This document shows, in pieces, positions 23,345 to 34,225 of a stretch of 64,000 nt of DNA. Made by a program: the position numbers and the translations under genes. This stretch comes from Aristolochia californica (Eukaryota; Streptophyta; Magnoliopsida; Piperales; Aristolochiaceae): contig JARWKL010000006.1 of NCBI GenBank assembly GCA_029961685.1, positions 10,918,748-10,982,747 on the forward strand, in the 5' to 3' direction. Numbering within the stretch: the stretch's first letter is position 1; each line of letters begins with the position of its first letter. Under the pieces are notes generated by a model. That model worked only from the letters and a program-made list of their open reading frames with translations. It made no database searches and had not been told where the DNA came from.

Positions 23345-24378
23345 TCAAGTCTGTAGGTCTTTATTTGCCATCAAGTGTGATAAGGTTCTGGATGGCTTCA
23401 GAGTCATAATCATAATCTTCATCTTCATCTTGAGAATAGTATTGCAAAGTTTCTGTGGACCTAGTCTTGTTGGAGGTATCTGAGTCTTTTTTCTCGTATC
23501 CCTGTTCTTTAAGATATTCTCTAAAATAATCATCCATCATCTTTTTAATCTCATTTTTTCTGGAGGATTCTCGATCTTCTTTTCCTTTTCTTTTTTCTGT
23601 TCTTGTGGCATTTTTGGCAAATGCCCAGCCATCAACGGACTTGAGGTGTCTTTACCGGCTGCCGTTTGAGCCGGACTAGCTAGTGAAAACCCTTCACTAG
23701 TAGGGGTCTCGGTACAAAACGTACCTGTTGCCTTTGTTTTCCATAGTCTATTTTCTTCTTCTAGAGTCTTGATATATTCTTTTTGAAAGTCATTTTTCTC
23801 TTCTAAAAGTCTTCTTTTCTCATTGAGTCTCTGAATTGTCTTGGTTAAGGTCTCGCAATGATCACAGAATATAATTCTTTTTGTGTCTTTGGCTATTCCA
23901 TAGGAGACTTGGTCTTTTCTCAGGTGTCTTAAAGAAGGGGCAATATAATAATTGGTTCCTATAGTAAGTTTGGCTGCTTCTAGGGCTTCTTGTAAATTGT
24001 TAAAGCCTTTGTACACAGGTCTTTGGAAGTTCTGGATACTTTCAACAACTTCTGTCCAGGAATGAAAAACTCCTGGAGTTCGACCTTGGAAAACGACATA
24101 AAAATTGAAACCTTTCTTTTTCTGAGTAAAATATTCCGAGAGACCATTAAGACTAGCTAGAAAATACTTTTGATCTTTTGGAATTCTCTGGTATGCAAGC
24201 CATAAATTGTCTAAGAGGCACTGTTCTTCTTTAGTAACTGAAATATTCGGCAAAGTCTTGAAAGTAATATTAGACTTAGGAAAACAACTAATTTTTGACT
24301 ACCAAAACTAAGAAATTCTTGACCATAGTTATTAAATCTGGAAGAAGACGGTCTGGAAGAAGGGTCTGGAAAATCCAT
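23345..24378 (-). pseudogene. V2 copy a ORF3, viroplasmin (P6/TAV-type) protein, broken
   Basis: ATG at 24378 lies just after the RNase H stop (24382). A viroplasmin domain is visible: FYVVFQGRTPGVFHSWTEV, then PVYKGFNNLQEA, the fold shared with the N-terminal domain of eukaryotic RNase H1 and caulimovirus P6. A coiled coil follows (LNEKRRLLEEKNDFQKEY). The C-terminus is acidic (DEDEDYDYDSE). P6 proteins form inclusion bodies and promote translation reinitiation on polycistronic RNA. There is a frameshift near 24290 and another near 23537-23550, so the full protein is not encoded. Confidence 0.85.
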
Positions 24379-24381
24379 CTG

Positions 24382-26640
24382 TCAAGAAATAAATTTTGAA
24401 TCAAAAAATCGTCTACTCAAGGTATCAGCAAGACTATTATTTTTACCCTTTATATGTTCAAAAACTATTCTGTAGCCATTACCAGTAATAATATCAACTA
24501 AGTTTAACCATCTTCTTCGACTTATTTTATTTTCTTTACTTCTTTGAAAATATTTTACTATGGCTTCGCAGTCTATTCTTAAAGTAAATTCTTGTTTAAT
24601 AATAAATAGTCTGAAGGCTTCTAAGGAGTAAATTACTGCTAAAATTTCTGAATCTATGCTACTCATATTTCCTTTTTCTTTAAATTTGCCATTAGCATAG
24701 CTACAAATTCTTTCTTCGTCTTTTTCACTGTATTGATGGGGTTTGGCAATGAGAACACCACCCCATCCTAAATTACTTCCATCTGTTTCTATAATGATGT
24801 AATCAGAATCTAAAGGCATCTGTAATTTTGATAAGGTTTTTACTTTTTATTTAACTTTTTTAACTAGATTTTTATCTTCTTGATTAAAAAACTTTTGCCC
24901 ATTAGGAGAAGTCTTACCATACAAAGGTCCAATCATTTTACCTGTGTCTTTTAAAAAGGGTCTAGCATAATTTACTAAACCTAGAAATCTTTGTAGTTGT
25001 TTTGTGTCTGAAAGATCATCTGGCATTTCTAAAATTTTCTTTGAAATATGATCATGTAATTCAATCTGCCCTTGTCCTATGTTGACTCCTAAGAATTTAA
25101 TATATTCTTTAAAAAGTTCTATCTTTGTTTTACTAATAATAATTCCTTCCTGCATAAAAGTAGCTAAAACTAACTGTAAGTGTCCTATGTGTTCTTCTAT
25201 TGTTTTACTGAAAACTAAGATATCATCTATATAAACCAAGACGAAAGTGTCATACTATTTAAAGATGTTGTCCATTTTTCGTTGGAATACAGAGGGTGCA
25301 TTTTTTAGTCCAAATGGCATTACTAGCCATTCATAGTGTCCCTCTGGGCAGGTGAAAGCCGTCCATTCTATGCTTTCTGGGTGCATTTTGACCTGCCAAA
25401 AACCGGACTGACAATCAAACTTGCTAAAAATCTTTTTATCTTGGATTCTATTGATTAATTGGGTTTTATCTGGGATATTATAACTATCAGTTACTGTATT
25501 ATCATTTAGTATTTTATAGTTAATTACCATTCTAGATTTACCTCTTTTTTGTTCACTATGTTTTCTAACTATAAAAGCTGCAGACCTATGAGGACTAATT
25601 GACTTTCTTATTATTCCTAATTTCAGGAGTTCATTTATATGTAATTTAAAATCTTCTTTATCTAGATTCGTAGCTTCTATATTTGTTGTTTTAACAATAT
25701 AATTGGGATTTAATAATTCTAATCTACACTGAATATGGTTATTTTCCCAATATTTCAAAGGGTTTTCTCCGAAATATTCTAACTGATCTAATTTATCTAT
25801 GATCTGTTGTAAATGATGTTTGTCTTTATGGTGAATATTAATTATTTCTAAATAGAGTTTTTCTGTGTCTAGGAAAGAATAATCTAGGTCTATCATTCTT
25901 TCTATCCAATCATCAAAATCTTCGTTTTCTTCCATAATTTCTTTAGGATAATCTTCAAGGCTAGGTGTTGGCTGTATATAGGGTTCTATTGTAACTAATC
26001 CTGTATGTTGGACTTCTTCTTCAAAAGTTTGGGCTCTTGGTATTTCAATAAGGTTTATGTCTTCATAACATAAAAGCTTATTATCTAGTTTGTTGTTCTA
26101 AAGCCTGAATTGTAGCTTGGTTTGTAGGTTTCTTATTACAACTACCGGTTTTCTTACAGGAACCTAGAATTGTGCATTGGCAACTTGCTTCTGTGGGGCC
26201 ACCATGCTCTGCTGACGAAATAAGAGTGGGAGAGTAGGTAGTCTGGACAGGAATAGTACTAGTATTCTTATGGAATTGGAGATAGTCTCGGGAAATAGTA
26301 AGAGAGCCATTATTGTGGAGGATGAAATTGAGTCCTAGGATGAAGTCAACTTTAAGTTTCAGATCACGGACCCAGGTTAAGGGTAAGGGATAAGAGCCAG
26401 AAAAAGAAGAACAGTTAGTGTAAAATTGGATCTTTCCATCATCAAAATAGGTGGTATAGGGATTGTAGGTACCATCTACTTGCTGACTAAAAACTTGCTT
26501 ACGAGTGTGTTTAAGATATTTAGGTAGAACTAAATGGCGGTGAATAAGGCATTTAGTACAACCGGAATCAACTAGTGCATCTAAAACTATGGAATGGTGG
26601 TCTGGAAAGATGATCTTGGCTCACACTAAAATACTAGAAA
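24382..26640 (-). pseudogene. V2 copy a protease-RT-RNase H region, broken
   Basis: 3' half of ORF2. Protease core with DSGCTKC at about 26560, stop within ILV-stop-AK near 26620. RT from the conserved MEENEDFDDW (25935) through FSKFDCQSGFWQ, MPFGLKNAPS and YIDDILVFS (about 25215-25240). RNase H (ETDGSNLGWGG, about 24775; SIDSEILAV; NSLADTLSRRF) ends at 24382. From 25935 the frame is constant but has stops at about 25255 and 24847. Copies DNA from the pregenomic RNA in the living virus; inactive here. Confidence 0.9.
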
Positions 26641-28489
26641 AGGATTTATCTTGATTACATACTAAAGACGTCTCAGGTTCTTCTAAACCAATAGTGATAC
26701 CATCATAGGAATCTTTCTCAAGAGTATCTAGGCGGTGTTTAAGGAGGGAGATATCTGCCTCACAATTATCTATTTTTCTAGCCATAATTTCTAGTTTGGT
26801 GTTATAAATCTTATTATGTTGAGGTTGGTCTACCGGTTCGATGCCTAACTGTTTTAAACATGGAAGACAAGCTTCTAAGAAACACTATGAGCATTTAGCT
26901 CTCTGCTTTTTACTAGGATACCAAGTACATTTAAAACAAGGGTTACTATCTAATCCTGTATACCATAACCAGGAATGGGAACATTCTATGGTTGTATCCA
27001 TGCATTCTAAGTTTTCATCAAGATGTCTAAGATAAGGTCATCTTCAGAATCAGAAGTATTTGCTGGGACATTTGGGATGCTAACTATGCTGTAGATAGAT
27101 TCTGTGTCAGACATGTACTCATCTACTTCAATAAGGTCTTGTTGTACATTTTCTACCAAGGTAGATCTTTTTGAGTTAATATTTTGTCTTTTTGGATAGG
27201 TATTAGCTAAATGTTCTGTCTGGCCACAAATATAGCAAGTGAGTTTATTTTTATAAGTTCTTTTTGGATTGAATCTTCTAACATGTCTATCTTTGTTTAG
27301 ATATGGTTTTCTACTTTTGGATCTTCTAATAAAATAGCCTTTCTCAATAAATCTTTTGGGTCGCCTAGATTTTGCTTTGGAGTCTTTTAATCCATAAGCT
27401 TGGGTTGTATATATCTGTTTACAGAACCCAGAATCATCACCTTTGAGTTGTCTCTGAATCTGGATATCAGTACACTTTTCTTGTAATACAGTCACAATGA
27501 ATTTTGTTCTTTGTCCTATTGAGTATACTGAAGTGGGATTTGATGATTCTATATTTTGCCATTTCTCATAAATTTCTTTGCCTAAGGCTCCGGGTAATTT
27601 TCTAAAAAGCTTGATTCCTAAATCTTTATTAAAGGCATTACCTGAAATACAGGTATAGTAAAAATAGTCTTGTAGGAATTTTTTCACATACTTATAATTA
27701 TGTAAACTAAGTTGTTCTAGATATATTACAGCATCTTTTTGTAAGGTTATGGATCCTAAATTAGGGTCATCTCCAGTTACTAATTGGAATACCTTATTAA
27801 CAAAAGTATAAGGGTTGGATCCTAAGCTCATTAATTGGCCAAATTCTTCTGGGTTATATCTTTTGTAACTTTCCCATAAGGCCTTAACACTTTCTCCTAA
27901 AAATGTTTCTAAATATCTATACATTTATTCTACATCTTGGGAAGAAAAGTTCTGAATATAATCTGAAACTACTTGATTCTTCCATAAATCTAAAACTGTA
28001 GTCCACTCCTGAGGGTCATGTGCTGAGAGATTAAGGATTTTTCCTTTTCCCTTGTCTTGGAAAGTAATGGGTCTTTCAGTTTCCTTTCGCTTTCCTTTGG
28101 GATTTATCTTTCTATCAAAAGTAATAGGTTCTGTATAGGGAGTCTAGGCTTATTTCCTGAATAAAAAACTTCTCTAGGTGGTGGTCTAGGATAGGTAGAG
28201 TAAGTTCCTGGATTATTAACAGAACTTTCTTCGTCCATGTATTCTTTTACACTTAAGGTTTCATCTTCTTTAGGTTCTAAAGGCATGGTCCCTATTCGTA
28301 TATTTAATTCACTATCATAATATAAATATTCTTCTTCTTTAATTTTCTTATTTTTTTATCAAATTCTTCTAAATGAAGAAGTTCTCTTTCTTCTAATTGT
28401 AATCCTAATTCTTTAGGGTATATTATTTCATCCAAGTCTGATTCAATATTTACTAATTCATAATTCTCACTGGAGATAGATTCTGTATC
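26641..28489 (-). pseudogene. V2 copy a capsid region with zinc motifs, broken
   Basis: Capsid core 27924-27007 (FYYTCISGNAFNKDLGIK). The CCHC knuckle reads CYICGQTEHLANTY, so the last Cys is replaced by Tyr. The second cysteine motif C-x2-C-x11-C-x2-C-x4-C-x2-C at about 26860-26945 is present but cut by a TAG. The linker 28489-27925 carries at least two frameshifts (one in a T-run near 28355) and the Pro-rich PRPPPREVF. The product would have been a particle protein. Confidence 0.85.
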
Positions 28490-29371
28490 TTAAATGTTTT
28501 TCTGTTCATAACTGTTGAACCTAATATTTATATTTCCTTTTGTATCTGTATACATTATACTTTCTTCTGGACTAATTTTTTTTTCTTCTCTAAACTTAAG
28601 ATTCCAGTCTAAGCCTGCTAAGTCTTCTGGAGAATATTTTATCGGTTTAAGTAATTTTATTCCTTTGTTACCTATTAGATTAACCACATCATCTATTTTA
28701 ATTTTAAATTTCATAGTACTTGAACAGGTACATCTGCCTAAGAATCCTACACATAGGAGTAAATTTTTTCCTACAAAGGAATCATGTCCTTTGGTCTGGA
28801 TTCCTATCTTAATGTATTTTCTAAAATCTTGTAGGCCAAGAAGAAAATCAGGGGAACAATAAAATATTCCTCCGTTCTGGTTCATATCTACTTCTGTAAT
28901 TCCTAACATAGCTTTTTTAGGATCTGCCCATCTGTCATCATAAATACTTAATAAAGTTTTGGTTCCTAAATGTTTTCTACCTAGTCCTTTTATGCCTATT
29001 ACTATTAATCCTAAGTGGATTAAAGAATAAGTCTTTTTAATTTCTCTAAAAGCTTGTTCTGCAATTAAGTTAAGACTAACTGAATCTTGTCCTACACAAC
29101 TTATTTGGATTTCTCTATAATGTATGAACAATCCTGTCTGAAAATTTAGGGGTTCGATTCTATATAGCTGTTTGGGATTAAGTAGATTTAACTGATTATT
29201 ACTAAATACAGTGATATCTTGATCTACGTCTATGATATCATTTAACTGAATATCTCTCTGATCTACACTTCTTCTACCAGTAAGCCTTTCTATTATGTTT
29301 AGATTTCTAAATGAGGTTCCTGAGGTTCCTATTTCTGAGATTGATTCTTGACTTCTCCGTGAAACTGCCAT
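28490..29371 (-). pseudogene. V2 copy a movement-protein domain (N-terminus of ORF2)
   Basis: ATG 29371 (MAVSRRSQES) opens a 293-codon frame with a clear 30K movement domain: LIHLGLIVIGIKGLGRKHLG, then SIYDDRWADPKKAM and GIFYCSPDFL. The stop at 28490 (TAA) replaces the GAA of copy b, so MP is cut off from the capsid part. ORF1 overlaps the start in a different frame. Confidence 0.9.
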
Positions 29372-29457
29372 GTTTTTCTAGGTTGGGTAGTTTTAGGTTG
29401 ATCTATTTTTACTGCTTTTAAATTTTGTGTAATTAAGTCTATTTCTTTATCTATGTT

Positions 29458-29820
29458 TTATTGTGAACCTTTACTAGTCTTTAAATAATCTAAATTTTCA
29501 GATAACTGTTTTATTTTTCTTTTTAAAGTTTTTAATTCTTCTTGTAATCTATTTAATACAAATTCAAAATCAGTTAGTTTATCTTGAAGAGAACTGCCTA
29601 AACTAATTATTAAGTCTGTTATGCTGTTCAGGTATGGATTGCTACTGTGTAAACTATGTTCTTCGTTAATAAAATGACACTTTATAGAACTTGTACCTAT
29701 GAATTTAAATTCAAATTTAGAAGGTATTCTTAAATCTAAATATTCTATTTTCTTAAACGGGTCCAGGGTACCAGGCTTTGATACCAAATCTAGGGGGGTA
29801 CTCTTTTTAATCTGGAGTAT
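29458..29820 (-). CDS. V2 copy a ORF1, coiled-coil (virion-associated-like) protein without AUG
   Basis: Open frame from ATA 29820 (right after TGA) to TAA 29458, 120 codons, with no ATG anywhere. It runs through the primer-binding site. Contents: EYLDLRIPSKFEF, SSIKCHF, then an amphipathic coiled coil (FVLNRLQEELKTLKRKIKQL). Size and coiled coil resemble virion-associated proteins (caulimovirus P3, badnavirus ORF2 product). A near-cognate start is likely, as for RTBV ORF1. Compared with copy b the TAA at 29458 is premature. Role inferred; the frame is seen in all three V2 copies. Confidence 0.55.
   Translation of the reverse strand: MLQIKKSTPLDLVSKPGTLDPFKKIEYLDLRIPSKFEFKFIGTSSIKCHFINEEHSLHSSNPYLNSITDLIISLGSSLQDKLTDFEFVLNRLQEELKTLKRKIKQLSENLDYLKTSKGSQ
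29774..29786 (-). promoter_or_regulatory. V2 copy a primer-binding site (one mismatch)
   Basis: TGGTATCAAAGCC on the minus strand, one base different from the initiator tRNA-Met complement found in copies b and c. Confidence 0.75.
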
Positions 29821-29980
29821 TCAGATAGGACGACTGCACAGGTCTTCTAATTATTTGTTGTCTAGGTATTCTAGGTATAATAATATGTCTATATGAGTTT
29901 AAAGATAAAGTAAAACAAATCAAACTAAATATTACTAAGTTACAGGATATTATAGTCAAAGCTATAAACAGGAAAATCAT
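29807..29980 (-). CDS. V2 copy a ORF0, 57-residue membrane protein, intact
   Basis: ATG 29980 to TAA 29807. The first 28 residues are strongly hydrophobic (MIFLFIALTIISCNLVIFSL, then ICFTL), a predicted membrane segment. A basic, Pro/Ile-rich tail follows (IIIPRIPRQQIIRR) and the end is YLNTPD. The same ORF is at 54224-54421 (copy c) and, with one small deletion, at 62641-62858 (copy b), in the same place just upstream of the primer site. Conservation across diverged copies argues that it is a gene. I know of no named family; a role in membrane association or movement is speculation. Confidence 0.6.
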   Translation of the reverse strand: MIFLFIALTIISCNLVIFSLICFTLSLNSYRHIIIPRIPRQQIIRRPVQSSYLNTPD

Positions 29981-30995
29981 ATACCAAAATATCTAAATAG
30001 TATATTCAAGAAAAGATATATATCAGAAGCAAGCAAATTATCTAAATGTTCTGGCAAAAATATAAAATATCCAAATAGTTCTAGTCCTATTATACTTAAT
30101 AGTAGTATATAATGAAAACGACCTATGATATAGCACAATAATCTCTTAAGGTATTATAAAACAAGGCTAAATACAGATAATAAGCAGGCAATATTCGTAA
30201 CACAAATCTGAAAAACAGTCGTAGGATCTTATTGATTAACCAAATATACATCAAGGGTACGGCAGTGTTGTATCTTCCAGGAGCAACACTTGGCTCTTTG
30301 GAAGCAAAGGCTCCTCAGAGGTAGAGGCAGCTGTCAGGGAATAACCCTCACCCACTAGTATTCCAGCCTAATATACCCAAGATTGTACAAGACTAACACT
30401 TACTAATACTAACACACAATAAAGGCAGTGAGAATCAAAGCTAGAACAACAATACCAAGAGTAATAAGAAGAAGGAGCATAACAGATTAATAGAACAAAG
30501 ATAGAAGACAGCAAAGCTTAGGATCGGAAATGAAATAGATGTAAAACTTCCAAAAGGTAACCCCTAAACTTCTTAGTGGTTAGATCCTTATCAGATTTCC
30601 AACAAATCTCGAACACCCAAGACATGAAGAGGTGTGTGCTTCCCTAGCGAAAAGCTTTAGCCACGGGCTCCTTTCATAATCCGACAAACAACTAGCCCTT
30701 TGGTCTCTGTGGACAATAGCGGGCAAACATTGGAACATAGGACCATGAAACCTCAGAGGCTTACACAATGCTTTTACCGCATGCTCGGGATGAATCCAAA
30801 GTTAGAGGAAATCTTTACAAATCTAACCAAAAATAGTTGAGGAGCTCCCTTAGGGAAGACCCCGAACTGGAAAAATTAAAGGAAAGAAAAACTAAAACTT
30901 ACTAAAGAAAGCGTATTGTGGAACGGCTCAGAAGGGTTTTGGGACGAAGGCAGGAAGAGACATGGATGCAGGTGGTAGGCAAAGGGATTCTCTCA
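29981..30995 (-). other. V2 copy a leader region
   Basis: Transcribed leader between the promoter and ORF0. It holds a GC-richer segment at about 30240-30350 and blocks conserved with copies b and c (for example GGAAGCACACACCTC, on the viral strand as read in copy b). A 62-codon ORF at 30580-30768 is not conserved in the other copies. Long structured leaders with short ORFs are usual in this family. Confidence 0.6.
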
Positions 30996-31023
30996 TTCAT
31001 ATCCTTGAAGTATTACATATGGC

Positions 31024-31031
31024 TATTTATA
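31024..31031 (-). promoter_or_regulatory. V2 copy a TATA box
   Basis: TATAAATA on the minus strand inside the near-palindrome GGCTATAAATAGCC. The equivalent position in copy b has TATAAAA. Confidence 0.7.
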
Positions 31032-31194
31032 GCCAAACCATGCCGACACAAGATAGGAAAGGGAATCACTCAGGTGCGCATTGGGCCCCATCGACAGTGA
31101 TTGCTCTTTTGTGCTATCCAAGTGTGCGGTTACAAAAAGATCTTTACAAAAAGAAAAGTAAAATTATGGAGGTGGAGTCTTGAAGTTGTCTTGA

Positions 31195-31440
31195 GAGGAT
31201 GTTGTTGATGTCTTGTCTCTGTCATTTCTTCTTTGTCTTGAAATCATTGATGATGTCGTGTCTTCTTACAAGCCGTGTCTTGAAAAGTTGGTGGAGTCTT
31301 ATCTTACTTGTAGCCATTGATGATGTCTTGTCTTCTTACAAGCCGTGTCTTGGAAAAGTTGGTGGTTGAAAAAGTTGGTGGAGTCTTATCTTTCAAGCCG
31401 TATGTCTGAAAACTGTGTGCTGATAAAACCAGTTTTGTAC
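31195..31440 (-). repeat. V2 copy a promoter-upstream tandem repeats
   Basis: A unit containing GATGATGTCTTGTCTTC, TACAAGCCGTGTCTTG and GTTGGTGGAGTCTTATC is repeated two to three times between ORF3 and the TATA box. Copy b has a different but analogous repeat set at 55866-56010. Enhancer-like function is inferred from position. Confidence 0.5.
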
Positions 31441-31477
31441 AAGTCTTGGAAACCATGGGCTTTTGCTCACAAACTCT

Positions 31478-34144
31478 TTTTTTGTTTGTTTGTTTGTTTG
31501 TTTGTTTTTGTCATCTTTGTTTCTTCTTCTTTTCTTCTTTCTTATTTCTTTCAATGAGCCTTTCTTTCTTTATTTATCATTCCTTTCTTTCTTTATTTCC
31601 CGTTTCTTTCTTTCTTAGAAAGAGCAAAGAAAGAAAGAAATAAACAAACAAACAAGAGAGATAGAAACAAGAAGGAATAAATAAAGAAATAAGGCTCATT
31701 GAAAGAAATAAGAAAGAAGAAAAGAAGAAGAAAGAAAGATGACAAAAACAAACAAACAAACAAACAAACAAGCAAACAAAGAAGAAGAAATGAAGAAAGA
31801 AAGAAAAAAGAAAAAAGAAAGAAATTAGAAAGAATGAAAGACAATTGAAGAAATGAAGAAAGAAACAGGAAAAATGAACAAAAGAAACATAAAAAATGAA
31901 AGAAAGAAATAAAAAATAATGAGAAATAAAGAAATAAGAATAAAAAGAAAGAAAGAGATAAATAAATAAGAAAAAATACATAAATAAATAAGACACATTG
32001 AAAAAAACAAGAAAGAAGAAAAGAAGAAGAAAAATTGAATCAAGATAGAAATAATGAAAAAAGAAAAAAGTATAATGGAGAAACAGAATGAAAGAAGTAA
32101 AAACCAAACAAATAAAGAAGAAATATAGATAGAAAGAAGAAAAAATGAAAGAAATAAAAAATAAATGAAGAAAGAAAGAAGACAGAAAGAAAGAAAGAAA
32201 GGGAAAAGGAAATAAGAATGAAATAAAAAGAAGAAGAAAGATAGATGGAAAGAAGAAAGTGAAAGGAATGAAATTATAAAGGAATAAAGAAAGACAAACA
32301 TAAAGAAAGAAACATGAAAGAAAGAAACAGAAAGAACGAAAGAAAGAAACAAGAAAGAAAGAATGAAAGAATGAAGAAAACAAGAAAGAACAAATAAAAA
32401 ACGGCACGTAGAAAGAAATAAGAAATAAGAAAAGAAGGATTAATAAAGAATCATGATAGAAATAAACAAACAAATAAGTCAGAAAGAAAGTCTTTCTTGT
32501 TCCAATCTTTCTCTTTTCTTACTTTTTTATTTCTCCTTTTCTCCTTCATTCATTCTTTCTTTCTTATTTTTTCTTTCTTTCTTTTTTTCATTCTTATTTT
32601 TACTTTTTTTCTTTAATTTTTTCTTTCTCCACTTCTTTCTTCTCTTCTCCTTCTTTTTTCTTTCATATTTCTATCTTCCTTTATTTTTTCCTTATTTATT
32701 CTTTCTTTCTTTCTTTCTTCTTTCCTTATTTATTCTTTCTTTCTTTCTTCTTTCCTTATTTATTCTTTCTTCCTTTCTTCTTTATTTTTTATTTTATTTA
32801 TTCTCTTCTTTGTTTAATTAGGAAATAAAGAAAGAAAGTCAGAAGAAAGAAAGAAAGAAAAAATAAGAAACAACGAAAAATAAATAAACAAAGAAAGAAG
32901 AAAGAAACAAGAAAGATAAGAAAGAAAGAAGAACAAAATAATAAATAAGGAAAGAAACTAGAATGAAAGAATAAAAGAAATAAATAAAGAAAGAAGAAAG
33001 ACAAAAGCAAAAAAGAAAGAAATAAGAAAGATAGGAAAGAAAGAAGATGAAATATATTTTTTGTTTCATTCTATATTTCTTTATTATTTTTTCTATCTTG
33101 ATTCTTTCTTTCTTCTTCTTTTCTTCTTTCTTATTTCTTTCAATGTGCCTTATTTCTTTATTTATTCTTGCTCGTTTCTTTCTTTCTTTTTTTCTTGTTT
33201 CTTCATTGAAAGAAAAAGGAATGAAACTAGCAACGAAGAAAGAAAGACAAAGTTAAAGAAAGAAACATGAAATAAATAAATAAGAAAGATCAAATAAATA
33301 AAAGGCACCTAAAAATAAATAAGAAATAAGTGAAGAAGAAGAAAGAATCACAATAGAAACAAATAAACAAACATGTCAAAAAAAGAATAAGAAAGAAATA
33401 AGAAAAAGTAATGAAAAAAATGAAGTAGAATGGAAGAAAGAATGAAAGAAGACAAAATAAAGAAAGAAAAAAGAAAAAAGTGAAAGAAGAAAAAAAGAAA
33501 AATCAAGAAAGATAAGAAAGAAAGAAGATGAAATATATTTTTTGTTTCATTCTTTATTTCTTTATTCTTTTTTCTATCTTGATTCTTTCTTTCTTCTTTT
33601 TTTCTTATTTCTTATTTCTTATTTCTTTCAATGAGCCTTATTTCTTTATTTATTCCTTCTTGTTTCTTTCTTTCTTTATATACTCTTTCTTGTTTTTCAT
33701 TTCTCCTTTTATTCTTTTTTCTTTCTTGTTTCTTTCATTCTTTCTTGTTTTTATTTTTTTCTTTTATTCTTTCTTTATTTCTTGTTCTTTCTTTTATTCT
33801 TTCTGGTTTCTTTCTTTCATGTTTATTTTTTTATATTTGTCATTCTTTCATGCTTTCTATTTTCTTTCCTTTTTATTTCTTCTTTCTATCTATCATTGTT
33901 TGCTTTATTTATTTCTTTCTTCTTACATTTTTTATCTTTCTTTTCCTTTTCTTTGGACTTATTTGCTTTTTTTCTCTTCTTGTTTTTCCTTTTCTTATTT
34001 CTTCCCTTTTCTCCCTTCTTCTCCTTCTTTTCTTTTTCCTCTTTAACTCTTTTCTCTTTATTTCCTTTTTCCTTAATTTTCATTTTCCTTCTCCTCCTAT
34101 GTTTATTTTTTTGTTTTCTTTCTCCTCCTTTTATCCTTTTCTTT
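31478..34144. repeat. Alternating TTTC/GAAA simple DNA with foldback
   Basis: About 2.7 kb of alternating polypyrimidine and polypurine blocks (flips near 31617, 32490, 32820, 33055, 33210 and 33535). It contains an inverted repeat of about 80 bp per arm (31481-31562 and 31689-31775), a duplicate of 20676-20935, and the recurring GGCAC...GATAGAAA module at 32400-32480 and 33300-33400. No genes seen. Confidence 0.85.
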
Positions 34145-34225
34145 TTCTCTCTTTTTCATTCTCCTCTTTTTTCATTTTTACCATTCCTTATTTTTTTCCA
34201 TGTATTTGTTTCATATTTTCCCTTT
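34145..34225 (+). repeat. Left direct repeat flanking the V1 E/F block
   Basis: About 80 bp of pyrimidine-rich DNA (TCTCTCTTTTTCATTCTCC through TTTCATATTTTCCCTTT) that reappears at 47281-47360, immediately on the other side of the viral block, with about four differences. Confidence 0.7.

Noticed and set aside
17429..23483. Long Phe/Ser/Leu- or Lys/Arg-rich open frames in the simple DNA (also at 31.5-34.2 kb and 47.3-53.2 kb)
   Set aside because: They follow from TTTC/GAAA composition, appear in several frames at once and show no domain or start context. They are not membrane proteins or coding genes.
30580..30768. 62-codon ORF in the V2 copy a leader (minus strand)
   Set aside because: The matching region of copies b and c has early stops, so there is no sign of conservation.
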